Source: Commensalibacter melissae
GTDB taxonomy: Bacteria > Pseudomonadota > Alphaproteobacteria > Acetobacterales > Acetobacteraceae
Assembly: GCF_009734185.1 (NCBI RefSeq)
Contig: NZ_CP046393.1
Span: forward strand, 612,501 to 676,500
Direction of reading: 5' to 3'
Length of the DNA: 64,000 nt
Shown here: piece by piece, positions 17,215 through 26,161 of the stretch
Layout of the letters: each line of letters begins with the position of its first letter
Numbering within the stretch: the first letter of the stretch is position 1
Notes under the pieces: model-generated
The model's database searches: none
The model's input: the letters and a program-made list of their open reading frames with translations, nothing else
What the model was told of the DNA's origin: nothing
Translations under genes and position numbers: made by a program

Positions 17215-19545
17215 TTAAACCAGCTCGTTTTTTCTTGATAGAATTGAATTTATTTCTTTTATGCAATTAAGGAATATTTTATTATTTTTTACTATTACAT
17301 GAACTTTGCCACCTTTTGTTAATGTACCAAACAATATTTCATTAGAGAGGGGTTTGTTAATAAAGTCCTGAATAATACGATGCATAGGGCGTGCTCCATA
17401 TAATGGATCATATCCATTTTCAACCAGCCAATCCTTTGCCGATTTGGAAATTTCTATAATAATGTTTTTATTTGATAATCTAGTGTTTAATTCATTAATG
17501 AATTTATCAATAATTTGAGCAACGATTGGTTTTGATAAAGGTCTAAAATTAATAATCGCATCAAGACGATTTCTGAATTCTGGTGAAAATTTTTCGTTTA
17601 TGGCCTCGTTTGCATATCCTGCTTGATGATTTTTTACAAAACCAATTGCTGAACGAGCAAATTCTGTTGCCCCTGTATTGGTGGTCATAATAATGATAAT
17701 ATTTCGAAAATTAATTTCCTTACCATTATGATCTGTTAAAATACCATGATCCATTACCTGTAAAAGAATATTATGTAAATCAGGATGAGCTTTTTCAATT
17801 TCATCAAGAAGAAGAATGGCATAGGGATTCTGGTCAATTATATCTGTCAACAATCCACCCTGATCAAAACCGATATAACCGGGTGGTGCACCAATCATTC
17901 TTGAAACAGAGTGTTTTTCCATATATTCAGACATGTCGTATCGGATAAGCTTGATGCCAAGATGAATTGAAAGTTGTCGAGCGATTTCTGTTTTTCCAAC
18001 GCCTGTTGGTCCTGCAAAGAGGTAGTTACCTATTGGTTTTCTTTCGGAACGCAATCCTGCACGGGAAATTCTTATGGCTGAAGCTAATGTCTCAATTGCT
18101 TGATCCTGCCCAAAAATAACTTTTTTCAGTTTATTATCAATTTGAGAGAGAACCTTTTTATCACTGGTTGAAACAGTATTTTCAGGAATGCGGGCGATAT
18201 TAGCAATTGTTTTTTCAATGTCATTGACTGTAATCGTTTTTTTGCGTTTTTTGGCAGGGGAAATGGCCTGTATAGCACCAACCTCATCAATTATGTCTAA
18301 TGCTTTATCAGGAAATTTACGGTCATGAATATATCTGGCAGATAGGGTAACCGCTGTTTCAAGAGCATCATGAGTGTATTTTACATTGTGATATTTTTCA
18401 TAATTTTTTTTAAGACCTTTTAAGATGTTGATTGTTTCATCTATCGAAGGTTCGGGAATATCGATTTTTTGAAATCTTCTGACTAAGGCATGATCTTTTT
18501 CAATATATTGCCGATATTCCTTATAGGTAGTTGATCCGATACATTTTAAACTGCCTTCGGCGAGTGCAGGTTTTAAAAGGTTTGATGCATCCATGGATCC
18601 GTTTGAAGTGGAACCAGCCCCGACTATTGTATGAATTTCGTCAATAAAAAGAATGGCATTTTTTTCTTGTTTAATGGATTGAATGAGGGATTTTAAACGT
18701 TCTTCAAAATCACCTCTATATCGTGTACCAGCCAATAAAACTCCCATGTCTAATGCATAAATTATAGAATTATGCAATAACTCAGGTGCTGTCTTGTTTA
18801 CAATCTGTAAGGCGAGACCTTCTATAATAGCGGTTTTTCCTACACCAGGATTTCCAACCAATAATGGATTGTTTTTTGTCCGGCGTGCCAATATTTGGAT
18901 TGCACGCTGAATTTCATATTGCCTTCCAATCAAGGGATCAATACGGTTTTGACGGGCTTTATCGTTTAGATTAACGCAATAAAGTTGTAAGGGATTGGTA
19001 TTCTTAGAGTTTGAATTTTCTTTTTCAGTATAGGTAAACAGATCATTCAACTGGTTATCGATATCATTCTGAGGTAAAAAATTTGATCCAAAAAAATGGG
19101 TGGATTCTGTATTTTTTGTTATACCATGTGCGATAAAATTCAGAATGTCCAATTTTGACAAATTATGCATTTGTAAAAAGTAAACCGCATGACTTTCCTG
19201 CTCAGAAAAAAGAGCAATTAAAACATGCACGGCACTAATTTTTTCACTTGGGTCTGAAGAAAGATGGACAGACGCGTTTTGAATGACCCTTTGAAATGCA
19301 TGCGTGGGTTTGGGGGATGGTTTTTTTTCAGTTACTAGAATATTCAGGTCATTTTTAATAAATGTGAAGATATCTTGACGTAATTTTTCAAGATTTATCT
19401 GACAGGCTTCAAAAATTACAATAGCATCGGGATCGCCTGTTAATGCATAGAGCAAATGTTCAAGCGTCATGTATTCATGTTGAAAATTTAAAGCAAACTC
19501 AAAAGCTTGTCGTAAGGAATGTTCTAAGTTATCAGATAACATCAT
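17215..19545 (-). CDS. clpA: ATP-dependent Clp protease ATP-binding subunit ClpA
   Basis: A 776-residue AAA+ unfoldase. The N-terminal double Clp-N repeat (about 1-145) binds the ClpS adaptor, the first ATPase domain has GNPGVGKTAIIEG, and the second has GPTGVGKTEIARQ. The IGF loop (SAIGFVKNHQ), which docks onto ClpP, is present, marking it as a protease partner rather than a ClpB-type disaggregase; the long middle coiled coil of ClpB is absent. It feeds N-degron and other substrates to ClpP. It follows clpS on the same strand, after a 120-bp gap. ClpP is not in the window. Confidence 0.97.
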   Translation of the reverse strand: MMLSDNLEHSLRQAFEFALNFQHEYMTLEHLLYALTGDPDAIVIFEACQINLEKLRQDIFTFIKNDLNILVTEKKPSPKPTHAFQRVIQNASVHLSSDPSEKISAVHVLIALFSEQESHAVYFLQMHNLSKLDILNFIAHGITKNTESTHFFGSNFLPQNDIDNQLNDLFTYTEKENSNSKNTNPLQLYCVNLNDKARQNRIDPLIGRQYEIQRAIQILARRTKNNPLLVGNPGVGKTAIIEGLALQIVNKTAPELLHNSIIYALDMGVLLAGTRYRGDFEERLKSLIQSIKQEKNAILFIDEIHTIVGAGSTSNGSMDASNLLKPALAEGSLKCIGSTTYKEYRQYIEKDHALVRRFQKIDIPEPSIDETINILKGLKKNYEKYHNVKYTHDALETAVTLSARYIHDRKFPDKALDIIDEVGAIQAISPAKKRKKTITVNDIEKTIANIARIPENTVSTSDKKVLSQIDNKLKKVIFGQDQAIETLASAIRISRAGLRSERKPIGNYLFAGPTGVGKTEIARQLSIHLGIKLIRYDMSEYMEKHSVSRMIGAPPGYIGFDQGGLLTDIIDQNPYAILLLDEIEKAHPDLHNILLQVMDHGILTDHNGKEINFRNIIIIMTTNTGATEFARSAIGFVKNHQAGYANEAINEKFSPEFRNRLDAIINFRPLSKPIVAQIIDKFINELNTRLSNKNIIIEISKSAKDWLVENGYDPLYGARPMHRIIQDFINKPLSNEILFGTLTKGGKVHVIVKNNKIFLNCIKEINSILSRKNELV

Positions 19546-19665
19546 TTAAACTTTCAAACTGTGAAATATCGAAAGAGAAATCCTACATATTCCTTTTATT
19601 TATTATATAGTTATTGAAAAGGGTTTATACAGTTAATATTTTGATCAAATCATATTTAATTAAAT

Positions 19666-19986
19666 TTATTCTTTTTCTAATAGGCATTGCAGTGGATATT
19701 GATGTTGTTTGGCAAGATTCATAACCTGCATAACTTTTGTTTCAGCAACCTCGTATGTGAATATACCACATATTCCTATTCCATTGTGATGGATTTTTAA
19801 CATGATTGAAACAGCATTTTCAGTTGTTTTTCTGAATATTGTTTCCAATGTGTAAATGACAAAATTCATGGGAGTGAAATCATCATTGAGCATAAGAACT
19901 TTATACAGGGTGGGTTTCTTCAAATTTGTTTTTGTCAGCGTTTTTGTGTTCTTTCTAGAATCATGCTGGTTCTGGTTGGAAGTCAT
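19666..19986 (-). CDS. clpS: ClpS adaptor for ClpA (N-degron recognition)
   Basis: A small adaptor that delivers proteins with bulky N-terminal residues to ClpA. The core [22 protein letters not shown] carries the conserved NDD/TPM residues that line the N-degron pocket, followed by [20 protein letters not shown], the usual G-x-G/YE-AE-K block. The open frame continues upstream to 20079, but ATG 19986 gives 106 residues, the normal family length; ATG 20022 is an alternative. It lies just upstream of clpA on the same strand, the standard clpS-clpA order. Confidence 0.92.
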   Translation of the reverse strand: MTSNQNQHDSRKNTKTLTKTNLKKPTLYKVLMLNDDFTPMNFVIYTLETIFRKTTENAVSIMLKIHHNGIGICGIFTYEVAETKVMQVMNLAKQHQYPLQCLLEKE

Positions 19987-20401
19987 ACAATAAAGAGAAA
20001 ATGATTTACTAAAGGGATTCATTATGATGTATTTGGAGTGCATTTTATAAATTTCATAAAATATTTTGTTAAGGTTCAAATTAAGGAAGAATCAAATTGA
20101 ATGATTTTGATTTGGACTTGTATGGTTACAAAATATGGCGTAAATTCAGATGTATATTTTTTATATGAATATAAAGTTCCAAATATATATTCGTAAAGAT
20201 AGTAGTGCAATTTCTTGTAACGTTTTGTTTAACATGGGGATTTGATTCCAAAAATAAACAAAACAATTTAAGAAGTTAATCATTTTTAAAGGTTAAGTAA
20301 ACGTTTAATGAAAAAGAAGCTGGAAAATTAAAGTGTCCACTTATTGCAATCATATAAAAAAATTGAAACAGTTAAACTTTACCGTAAGTCTTAAGAAAAT
20401 T
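19987..20401. other. Divergent intergenic region between clpS and dac
   Basis: About 415 bp, AT-rich, holding the promoters of the divergent clpS and carboxypeptidase genes. Open frames extend into it from both sides (back to 20079 leftwards and from 20333 rightwards), but they lack family similarity. No RNA or repeat is seen. Confidence 0.5.
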
Positions 20402-21475
20402 ATGAGAAAAACGTCTAGGAATTTTTTCTTAGTTTTTTTTACGGCTGTATATTCTTATACACTATTTTATGCGCATTGTGCGCATGCCCAGTATGTAGGA
20501 CGAATCAGTTCAATTGTAATGGACGTTAATGGCCGAGTCTTGTCAGAACAGGATGCTGATTTGAAACGGTTTCCAGCCAGTTTGACAAAAATGATGACCT
20601 TATATATGGCATTTCGTGCCTTAAATGCCAATGCCATACGATTTGATCAGAGAATTCCTATAACCATTCATGCAGCTTCAATGGAACCTTCCAAATTAGG
20701 AGTCCGTCCAGGTTCATATATTACTGTCAGGGAAGCTGTTTTAGGCTTGATTACTAAATCCGCGAATGATGCGGCTAGCGCTCTTGGTGAATTTATTGGA
20801 GGTGGAGACGAAGAACGCTTTGCCAAAATGATGACACAACAGGCCAAAGTTTTGGGAATGAATCGGACACGTTTTTATAATGCTTCTGGCCTTCCAAATC
20901 CTGGGCAACTAACAACTGCGCGTGATTTGGCAATTTTGGCACAACATTTGATTTCGGATTTTCCTCAATATTATCCTTTGTTCAGAACACCTTACTTTTA
21001 TTTTCGTGGACGGACAATTCCCAATCACGATCCCTTGTTAAAAGGTTATGCTGGCGCGGATGGGTTAAAAACAGGTTATACAGCTGCGGCAGGGCATAAT
21101 CTTGTAGGATCAGCCGTTCATGATAATGTCCGTTTGATTGGTGTTGTTATGGGTGCACCAAGTAATGGTTCACGAAATCAATACATGATGAGTGCACTAG
21201 ATGACGGATTTGCAAAAAGTGGTGTGGCTCCTGTTGCTAGACCGGTTTATCTGGCAAGAACAAATTCCTTGAAAAAACACCCACGTTATAATAAACATCC
21301 AAAAGTAATTCTTGTTCGTGCAACCCGTACTACAAGAGGTAAAAAGTCGGTTGAAGTGGCACAGGCCTCGTCACGTACTTCAATTGCAAAAAAACGGGAT
21401 TCGATTTTTAAGCGTAATATCAAAAAGGCGGCTGTGAGACATCATACCATATCCAGACATAATCGGAAAAAGTAA
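20402..21475 (+). CDS. D-alanyl-D-alanine carboxypeptidase (PBP5/6-type, S11 family)
   Basis: A 357-residue exported penicillin-binding protein. From ATG 20402 there is a textbook signal peptide (MRKTSRNFF, hydrophobic core, cleavage near AHA-QYV). The three serine-enzyme motifs are intact: SLTK in PASLTKMM, SAN in KSANDAA, and KTG in DGLKTGYT. It trims the terminal D-alanine from peptidoglycan pentapeptides in the periplasm. The C-terminus lacks the PBP5 membrane-anchor domain and instead ends in a long basic tail rich in Arg, Lys and His (RHHTISRHNRKK). The open frame starts at GTG 20333, but that would bury the signal peptide. It precedes map by about 100 bp. Confidence 0.92.
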   Translation: MRKTSRNFFLVFFTAVYSYTLFYAHCAHAQYVGRISSIVMDVNGRVLSEQDADLKRFPASLTKMMTLYMAFRALNANAIRFDQRIPITIHAASMEPSKLGVRPGSYITVREAVLGLITKSANDAASALGEFIGGGDEERFAKMMTQQAKVLGMNRTRFYNASGLPNPGQLTTARDLAILAQHLISDFPQYYPLFRTPYFYFRGRTIPNHDPLLKGYAGADGLKTGYTAAAGHNLVGSAVHDNVRLIGVVMGAPSNGSRNQYMMSALDDGFAKSGVAPVARPVYLARTNSLKKHPRYNKHPKVILVRATRTTRGKKSVEVAQASSRTSIAKKRDSIFKRNIKKAAVRHHTISRHNRKK

Positions 21476-21582
21476 GACTGGACAGGGATCATAATCCTAG
21501 CTAGGTATATAAGAAAAGTTCGTAAATTATACCAAGTTATTTATTATTGGTAATTTGATAAAGTCTTATTGGAGAGTTAGGA

Positions 21583-22371
21583 ATGACAGATCGTCGCATG
21601 ATGTTTTACACTCAAGAGGATTTTGTTGGGTTAAGAGCTGTGGGACGTTTGGCAGCAGAAACACTTGACATGATTACTCCTCATGTTCAGGAAGGTGTTA
21701 CAACAGACGAACTTAACCAGATTATTCATGATTATACAATTGATAAAGGTGCCATTCCAGCACCACTTAACTATCGTGGTTTTCCAAAATCTTGTTGTAT
21801 ATCTATCAATCATGTAGTTTGTCACGGTATTCCTGGAGATCGTAAATTAAAAAATGGAGATATTGTTAATATCGATGTTACATCTATTCTTGATGGATGG
21901 TTTGGTGACAGTAGCCGTATGTATGTCGTTGGCAAGGCCTCACGTTTGGCACAACGATTGATAGATGTAACCTATGAAAGTCTGAAAAGGGCAATAGATA
22001 TTGTTAAACCCGGGAACACTTTGGGAGATATAGGTTACGTCATTCAGCAATATGCAGAATCACAGCGTTTTTCTGTTGTACGCGATTTTTGTGGTCATGG
22101 AATTGGACGCGTTTTTCATCAAGAACCCAATGTATTGCATTATGGAAAAAAGGGGCAGGGACTTGTGCTAAAACCAGGAATGGTTTTCACTATTGAACCT
22201 ATGTTAAACGCTGGTAAGGCAGACGTTAAAATTCTTGATGATGACTGGACAGCCGTAACGCGTGATCGATCTCTCAGTGCGCAATTTGAACATATGATGG
22301 GAGTAACTGAAGATGGATGTGAAGTATTCACCTATTCACCCAAAGGTTGGAATTGTCCTCCTTATATTTGA
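21583..22371 (+). CDS. map: Methionine aminopeptidase, type I
   Basis: A 262-residue type I methionine aminopeptidase that removes the initiator methionine from new proteins. The conserved metal-ligand and active-site blocks are all present: HVVCHGIPGDR, NIDVT, FGDSSRMY, CGHGIGR, FTIEPML and QFEHMMGV. Length and composition match E. coli Map and it lacks the zinc-finger extension of type Ib/c. A GGAGAGTTAGG ribosome site precedes the ATG. The gene ends in TGA and is followed by a 520-bp AT-rich gap. It may share the transcript of the preceding carboxypeptidase. Confidence 0.97.
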   Translation: MTDRRMMFYTQEDFVGLRAVGRLAAETLDMITPHVQEGVTTDELNQIIHDYTIDKGAIPAPLNYRGFPKSCCISINHVVCHGIPGDRKLKNGDIVNIDVTSILDGWFGDSSRMYVVGKASRLAQRLIDVTYESLKRAIDIVKPGNTLGDIGYVIQQYAESQRFSVVRDFCGHGIGRVFHQEPNVLHYGKKGQGLVLKPGMVFTIEPMLNAGKADVKILDDDWTAVTRDRSLSAQFEHMMGVTEDGCEVFTYSPKGWNCPPYI

Positions 22372-22891
22372 TGATTTTTATCAAAATGGAAATTAATAAA
22401 TCAAAATTTGATAAAGAGTTATATAAAATGAATATTTGTTTGAAATTCTAATTTAAGACTAATAAATTCATCAAAACAATATAGATGAGAATTTCAAAAA
22501 CGTTGTAATATTGAGTTATTTAGAATTTCTAGATAGAGTTGAAACTTAATTTCAATCAAGTTTTTTATTTTTGGAAACTCCAAATAATTATTTATTTATA
22601 AAATTATTATAAATTAAAGTATTTACCATAGGATAAGAATGCTTTGGTCTTGTATTTAAACAATATATCAAGACCAAAAGTTTTAATTAATGTTTTAAAA
22701 ACGTTCATTAAACTGGCATTATTATAAAATTGACTATCGAGCATTATAAATGATGTTAATTTGTTTAGTTCAATTAAAATTATAAATAATAAAACAAACG
22801 GTTGTCTTATTAAGTCTTTATTTAATTATTATATATAGATATTATAAGTCAATTTATAGTGATTTGAACTTTCAAAAATGAAAGATATAAA
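22372..22891. other. AT-rich region upstream of dihydroxyacetone kinase
   Basis: About 520 bp with no open frame that I would defend. The only structure noted is the 10-bp inverted repeat at 22643-22678, listed separately. The stretch is long enough to hold a regulated promoter for the kinase gene. Confidence 0.55.
22643..22678. repeat. 10-bp inverted repeat upstream of dhaK-like gene
   Basis: TTTGGTCTTG (22643-22652) and CAAGACCAAA (22669-22678) are exact inverse complements separated by 16 bases, about 210 bp before the kinase start. In this AT-rich gap such a GC-containing pair stands out. It could be an operator, or a late terminator for map; no T-run follows directly. Confidence 0.5.
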
Positions 22892-24553
22892 ATGTCCAAT
22901 TTCTTTTTTAATGATCGTGCTTCATTAGTGAATGATGCTATTGAAGGTACATTAGTCACAGCTCCCTATAATAATCTTGTGAAACTTGATACTGACCCTT
23001 CTATGCGAATTGTGGTTCGTAAAGACTGGGATAAGAAAAAAGTTGCCGTTATTTCGGGGGGGGGATCTGGACATGAGCCTACTCATTTGGGATTTGTCGG
23101 TAAAGGGATGTTGACAGCCGCTGTATGTGGCGATTTGTTTGCCTCTCCTTCAGTTGATGCCGTATTGACCGCCATTACAACAGTAACAGGTGAAGCTGGC
23201 TGTTTATTGGTAATCAAAAATTATACAGGAGATCGTTTAAATTTTGGACTTGCGGCTGAAAAGGCAAAACAGTTAGGCTACAAGGTAGAAGTTGTTATGG
23301 TTAAGGATGATATTTCTTTACCTGACAATAAACAGCCACGTGGTATTGCTGGCACTATTTTTGTCCATAAAATGGCCGGTTATGCTGCCGAGACCGGGTA
23401 TTCTCTTGAGGAAGTTAAAAAATTTGTTGATTATGCAAATAGGCAGATTTTTAGCCTGGGAGTTGCCATGACTGGGTGTGATTTACCCCAGTCCCAAAGT
23501 GATGATAAACGAATTCCGGAAGGGTCTATTGAACTGGGTCTTGGTATTCATGGTGAACCAGGCGCCACGACAATTAATACTCAAAATAGTCGTGAAATCA
23601 TGGATATCATGACAGCAAAAATCAAGGCTTGTATAAATGATTCGGATCGTCTTGCCGTCATGTTGAATAATCTGGGCGGTGTTTCGGTTACAGAAATGGC
23701 CATTTTGGCTAAAGAACTTTCATATTCTGCACTTGCTTCAAATATTGACTGGATTGTAGGACCAGACTGGTTTACGACAGCGCTTGACATGAAGGGCTTT
23801 TCATTATCAGCCATGGTTTTGGATGACAAAATCGTCAGCGCTTTGACAGCACCTGTTGAAATTACAGGATCTTTTAAGGCTGTTCAACCTGCTAAAATTG
23901 TACATATGCCTGTTAATCCTGTTGAAACTAAAGTGCAATTCACACCTTCTGATAATCCAGTTGTGGCAAATGTTATCGCCGTTGTTACAAAGACATTGAG
24001 TGATCTTGAAGGAAAATTGAATGATCTGGATGCCAAGGTTGGGGATGGAGATACAGGTTCAACATTTGCTGCAGGGGCAAGAGGTATTGCCGAATTGTTA
24101 AATACCAATCAATTACCCCTAAACGATCTGACAAAACTCTGTCTAGTCATTGGTGAAAGACTGGCTGTTGTTATGGGGGGCTCCAGTGGCGTTTTAATGT
24201 CGATTTTCTTTACTGCAACAGGTCAAAAAATCGCTGAAGGTTCATCATTTGTTGAAGGTCTTGTATTTGGCTTAAAACAGATGAAACATTATGGTGGAGC
24301 TGACCTTGGGGATCGTACGATGATTGATGCTTTGCAACCTGCTTTGGAAATATTGCTTAAAGATCAGAATGATTTAAAAGGCGCCGTTCAAGCGGCTGAA
24401 AAAGGCGTTGAAAATACGGCAAAAGCAACGAAAGCAAATGCAGGACGTTCATCCTATTTGAACAGTGGTAGTTTGGCGGGAAATCCTGATCCGGGTGCTG
24501 TAGCTGTCGCAGATGTTTTTACAGCCTTGTCAAAACAGTGTCCAAATAGATAA
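22892..24553 (+). CDS. ATP-dependent dihydroxyacetone kinase (DhaK-DhaL fusion)
   Basis: A 553-residue single-chain dihydroxyacetone (glycerone) kinase. The N-terminal K domain has SGGGSGHEPTHLGFVG and the GLGIHGEPGATT motif; His220 there should bind the substrate as a covalent hemiaminal. The C-terminal L domain has DAKVGDGDTGSTFAAG, the aspartates that hold Mg-ATP, and MGGSSGVLMSIFF. ATP-dependent fused forms make dihydroxyacetone phosphate, unlike the PTS-dependent three-subunit type. With GldA (3.5 kb) this completes glycerol to glycolytic triose. No glycerol-uptake gene is next to it. A strong terminator follows at 24572. Confidence 0.96.
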   Translation: MSNFFFNDRASLVNDAIEGTLVTAPYNNLVKLDTDPSMRIVVRKDWDKKKVAVISGGGSGHEPTHLGFVGKGMLTAAVCGDLFASPSVDAVLTAITTVTGEAGCLLVIKNYTGDRLNFGLAAEKAKQLGYKVEVVMVKDDISLPDNKQPRGIAGTIFVHKMAGYAAETGYSLEEVKKFVDYANRQIFSLGVAMTGCDLPQSQSDDKRIPEGSIELGLGIHGEPGATTINTQNSREIMDIMTAKIKACINDSDRLAVMLNNLGGVSVTEMAILAKELSYSALASNIDWIVGPDWFTTALDMKGFSLSAMVLDDKIVSALTAPVEITGSFKAVQPAKIVHMPVNPVETKVQFTPSDNPVVANVIAVVTKTLSDLEGKLNDLDAKVGDGDTGSTFAAGARGIAELLNTNQLPLNDLTKLCLVIGERLAVVMGGSSGVLMSIFFTATGQKIAEGSSFVEGLVFGLKQMKHYGGADLGDRTMIDALQPALEILLKDQNDLKGAVQAAEKGVENTAKATKANAGRSSYLNSGSLAGNPDPGAVAVADVFTALSKQCPNR

Positions 24554-24571
24554 GTTATAAATTATTCTTGA

Positions 24572-24613
24572 AAAGCTGGCTATGTTGTAATAACAAGCTA
24601 GCTTTAATTTTTG
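24572..24613 (+). terminator. Rho-independent terminator after dihydroxyacetone kinase
   Basis: AAAGCTGGCT (24572-24581) pairs with AGCTAGCTTT (24596-24605) with one wobble, and the loop can fold further (TGTT with AACA). It is followed by AATTTTT. It begins 18 bp after the stop codon. Confidence 0.78.
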
Positions 24614-24632
24614 GATAATGAGAAATCAAATT

Positions 24633-25982
24633 TTATTGGTCATATACTTCTACTTGATTTAAATGTAATATATTTTCGTCATAAAGACTTATTTTGACAT
24701 ATTGAGCGTTAATATTATTCACTTTTATAATTAATGGATTGCCATCGGCTCCACCAAAAATAATTCCGTCAGGATAATCAGCGACAATTATCCAGTTTTC
24801 GTGATCATCAGATATTTCAACTTTTATTTTTGAGGCACGATCTTCAAAGTTTAGACGGTTATAAATTATTATATGTTTAATGTTGATTGTGCGAGGTAAT
24901 TCCAGTTTCCACCAAGGGTTATATTCCGTTGCAGTATGAAAATTGTAATCTGGACCAATACGTCCATTAACTGCGCCCGCAGCATCTTTGTATATGTTAT
25001 TGAATTTTGAATGTGCACAAACGGATGATTGTGAAGCTTTACCACCAAGCGCCCAGTTTACGGCCTCAGGTTTTTTTATCCATCTTTCCTGAAGTGCAAT
25101 TTCATTGAATTGTTGATAAAAACCCACATTTCCTGTCTTTTTTATTGTATCATGAATATATTGATAAAAGTCACTGGGCTTAAGATTCTTTAGACCTCTT
25201 CTTAATGAAGAACGTGGATTGAAAATTGGATTGATACCGTCATGTGTTATGCAACGTTCCACAAAATCTTTGCCTTTGACAGGATGGCATATCGTTCCAT
25301 GAATATTAACATATGGATCAAGATAGTAATAACCACTACAAAAATCATATGGTTGTAATTTGCAAAAATTGCGCAATTCTTCTACAATAGGATTTTCCAT
25401 TTCAAAAACAGCTGATGGAATAAATCCCTCACAATATGGCCATATGATGGAATTATCATTATTGTATAGGTGTGAAATTTCCTGTTTTTTTACAAGAAGA
25501 TGGTCAATTGCCCGAGCGGATAGTGCCAATACCGGTAAAAAACAATATTTAGAATTTTTAAAATAGGGTGTTATCGTATCTTTGAAAACTCAATGATCCG
25601 GTATACTTAAAATGTTGTGGGCAATTAAATCTGTCTGTTTTTTTTCAAGGGATGTTATTAAGGGGTCTAGATTAATATTTATTAAGACATCATTTTCAAT
25701 CATTATATAATGATTATAGTTAGGCAAGGCTTTGCGTAAGGCATATAAAGGATAATCAGCGTTATACCATAAAGTTTTTTGACCGGGAATATTCGGGATA
25801 TTGAATTCAGAAAAATCAGAGGTATGACCTATTTTAGGAAAATCACCTACATCCAAGATCTCCCTGCTTTCATCAGCAAGAATAATAAAATCAGCTTTGC
25901 TAAAAGAACCTTTAAGGCGTCTTGCCATATATTCGATATCATCATTCCAAATATGAGTTCTAAATGCAATAATAACACTCAT
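24633..25982 (-). pseudogene. Glycosyltransferase-like/discoidin-domain protein broken by an in-frame TGA
   Basis: Two open stretches on the minus strand, 25982-25590 and 25529-24633, lie in the same reading frame. Between them the frame stays open except for one TGA at 25590-25592, and runs on as VFKDTITPYFKNSKYCFLPV into the second stretch. Restoring that codon (TGG is one change away) gives a protein of about 449 residues. The N-terminal 130 residues (IIAFRTHIWNDDIEYMARRL, then MIENDVLINI) look like a sugar- or capsule-related transferase fold. The last about 140 (from NWALGGKASQSS to NQVEVYDQ) form an F5/8 type C (discoidin) carbohydrate-binding domain. The likely original role is surface glycan handling. 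Probably inactive now. Confidence 0.82.
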
Positions 25983-26161
25983 TGAAAAAACCTTAAAATA
26001 AAATATTGAAAGTTAATATATATTTTGTAAGTGTTATTTTGTCTATTTTTATATTAAAAATAAAATTGTGTTATGTTTGTTTATGCAAGATATAAAGAAT
26101 ATTTCTTTAATAGATTTTTTCAGAAATATTTTAATTAAATAATACACGTTCAGGAAGTAAT

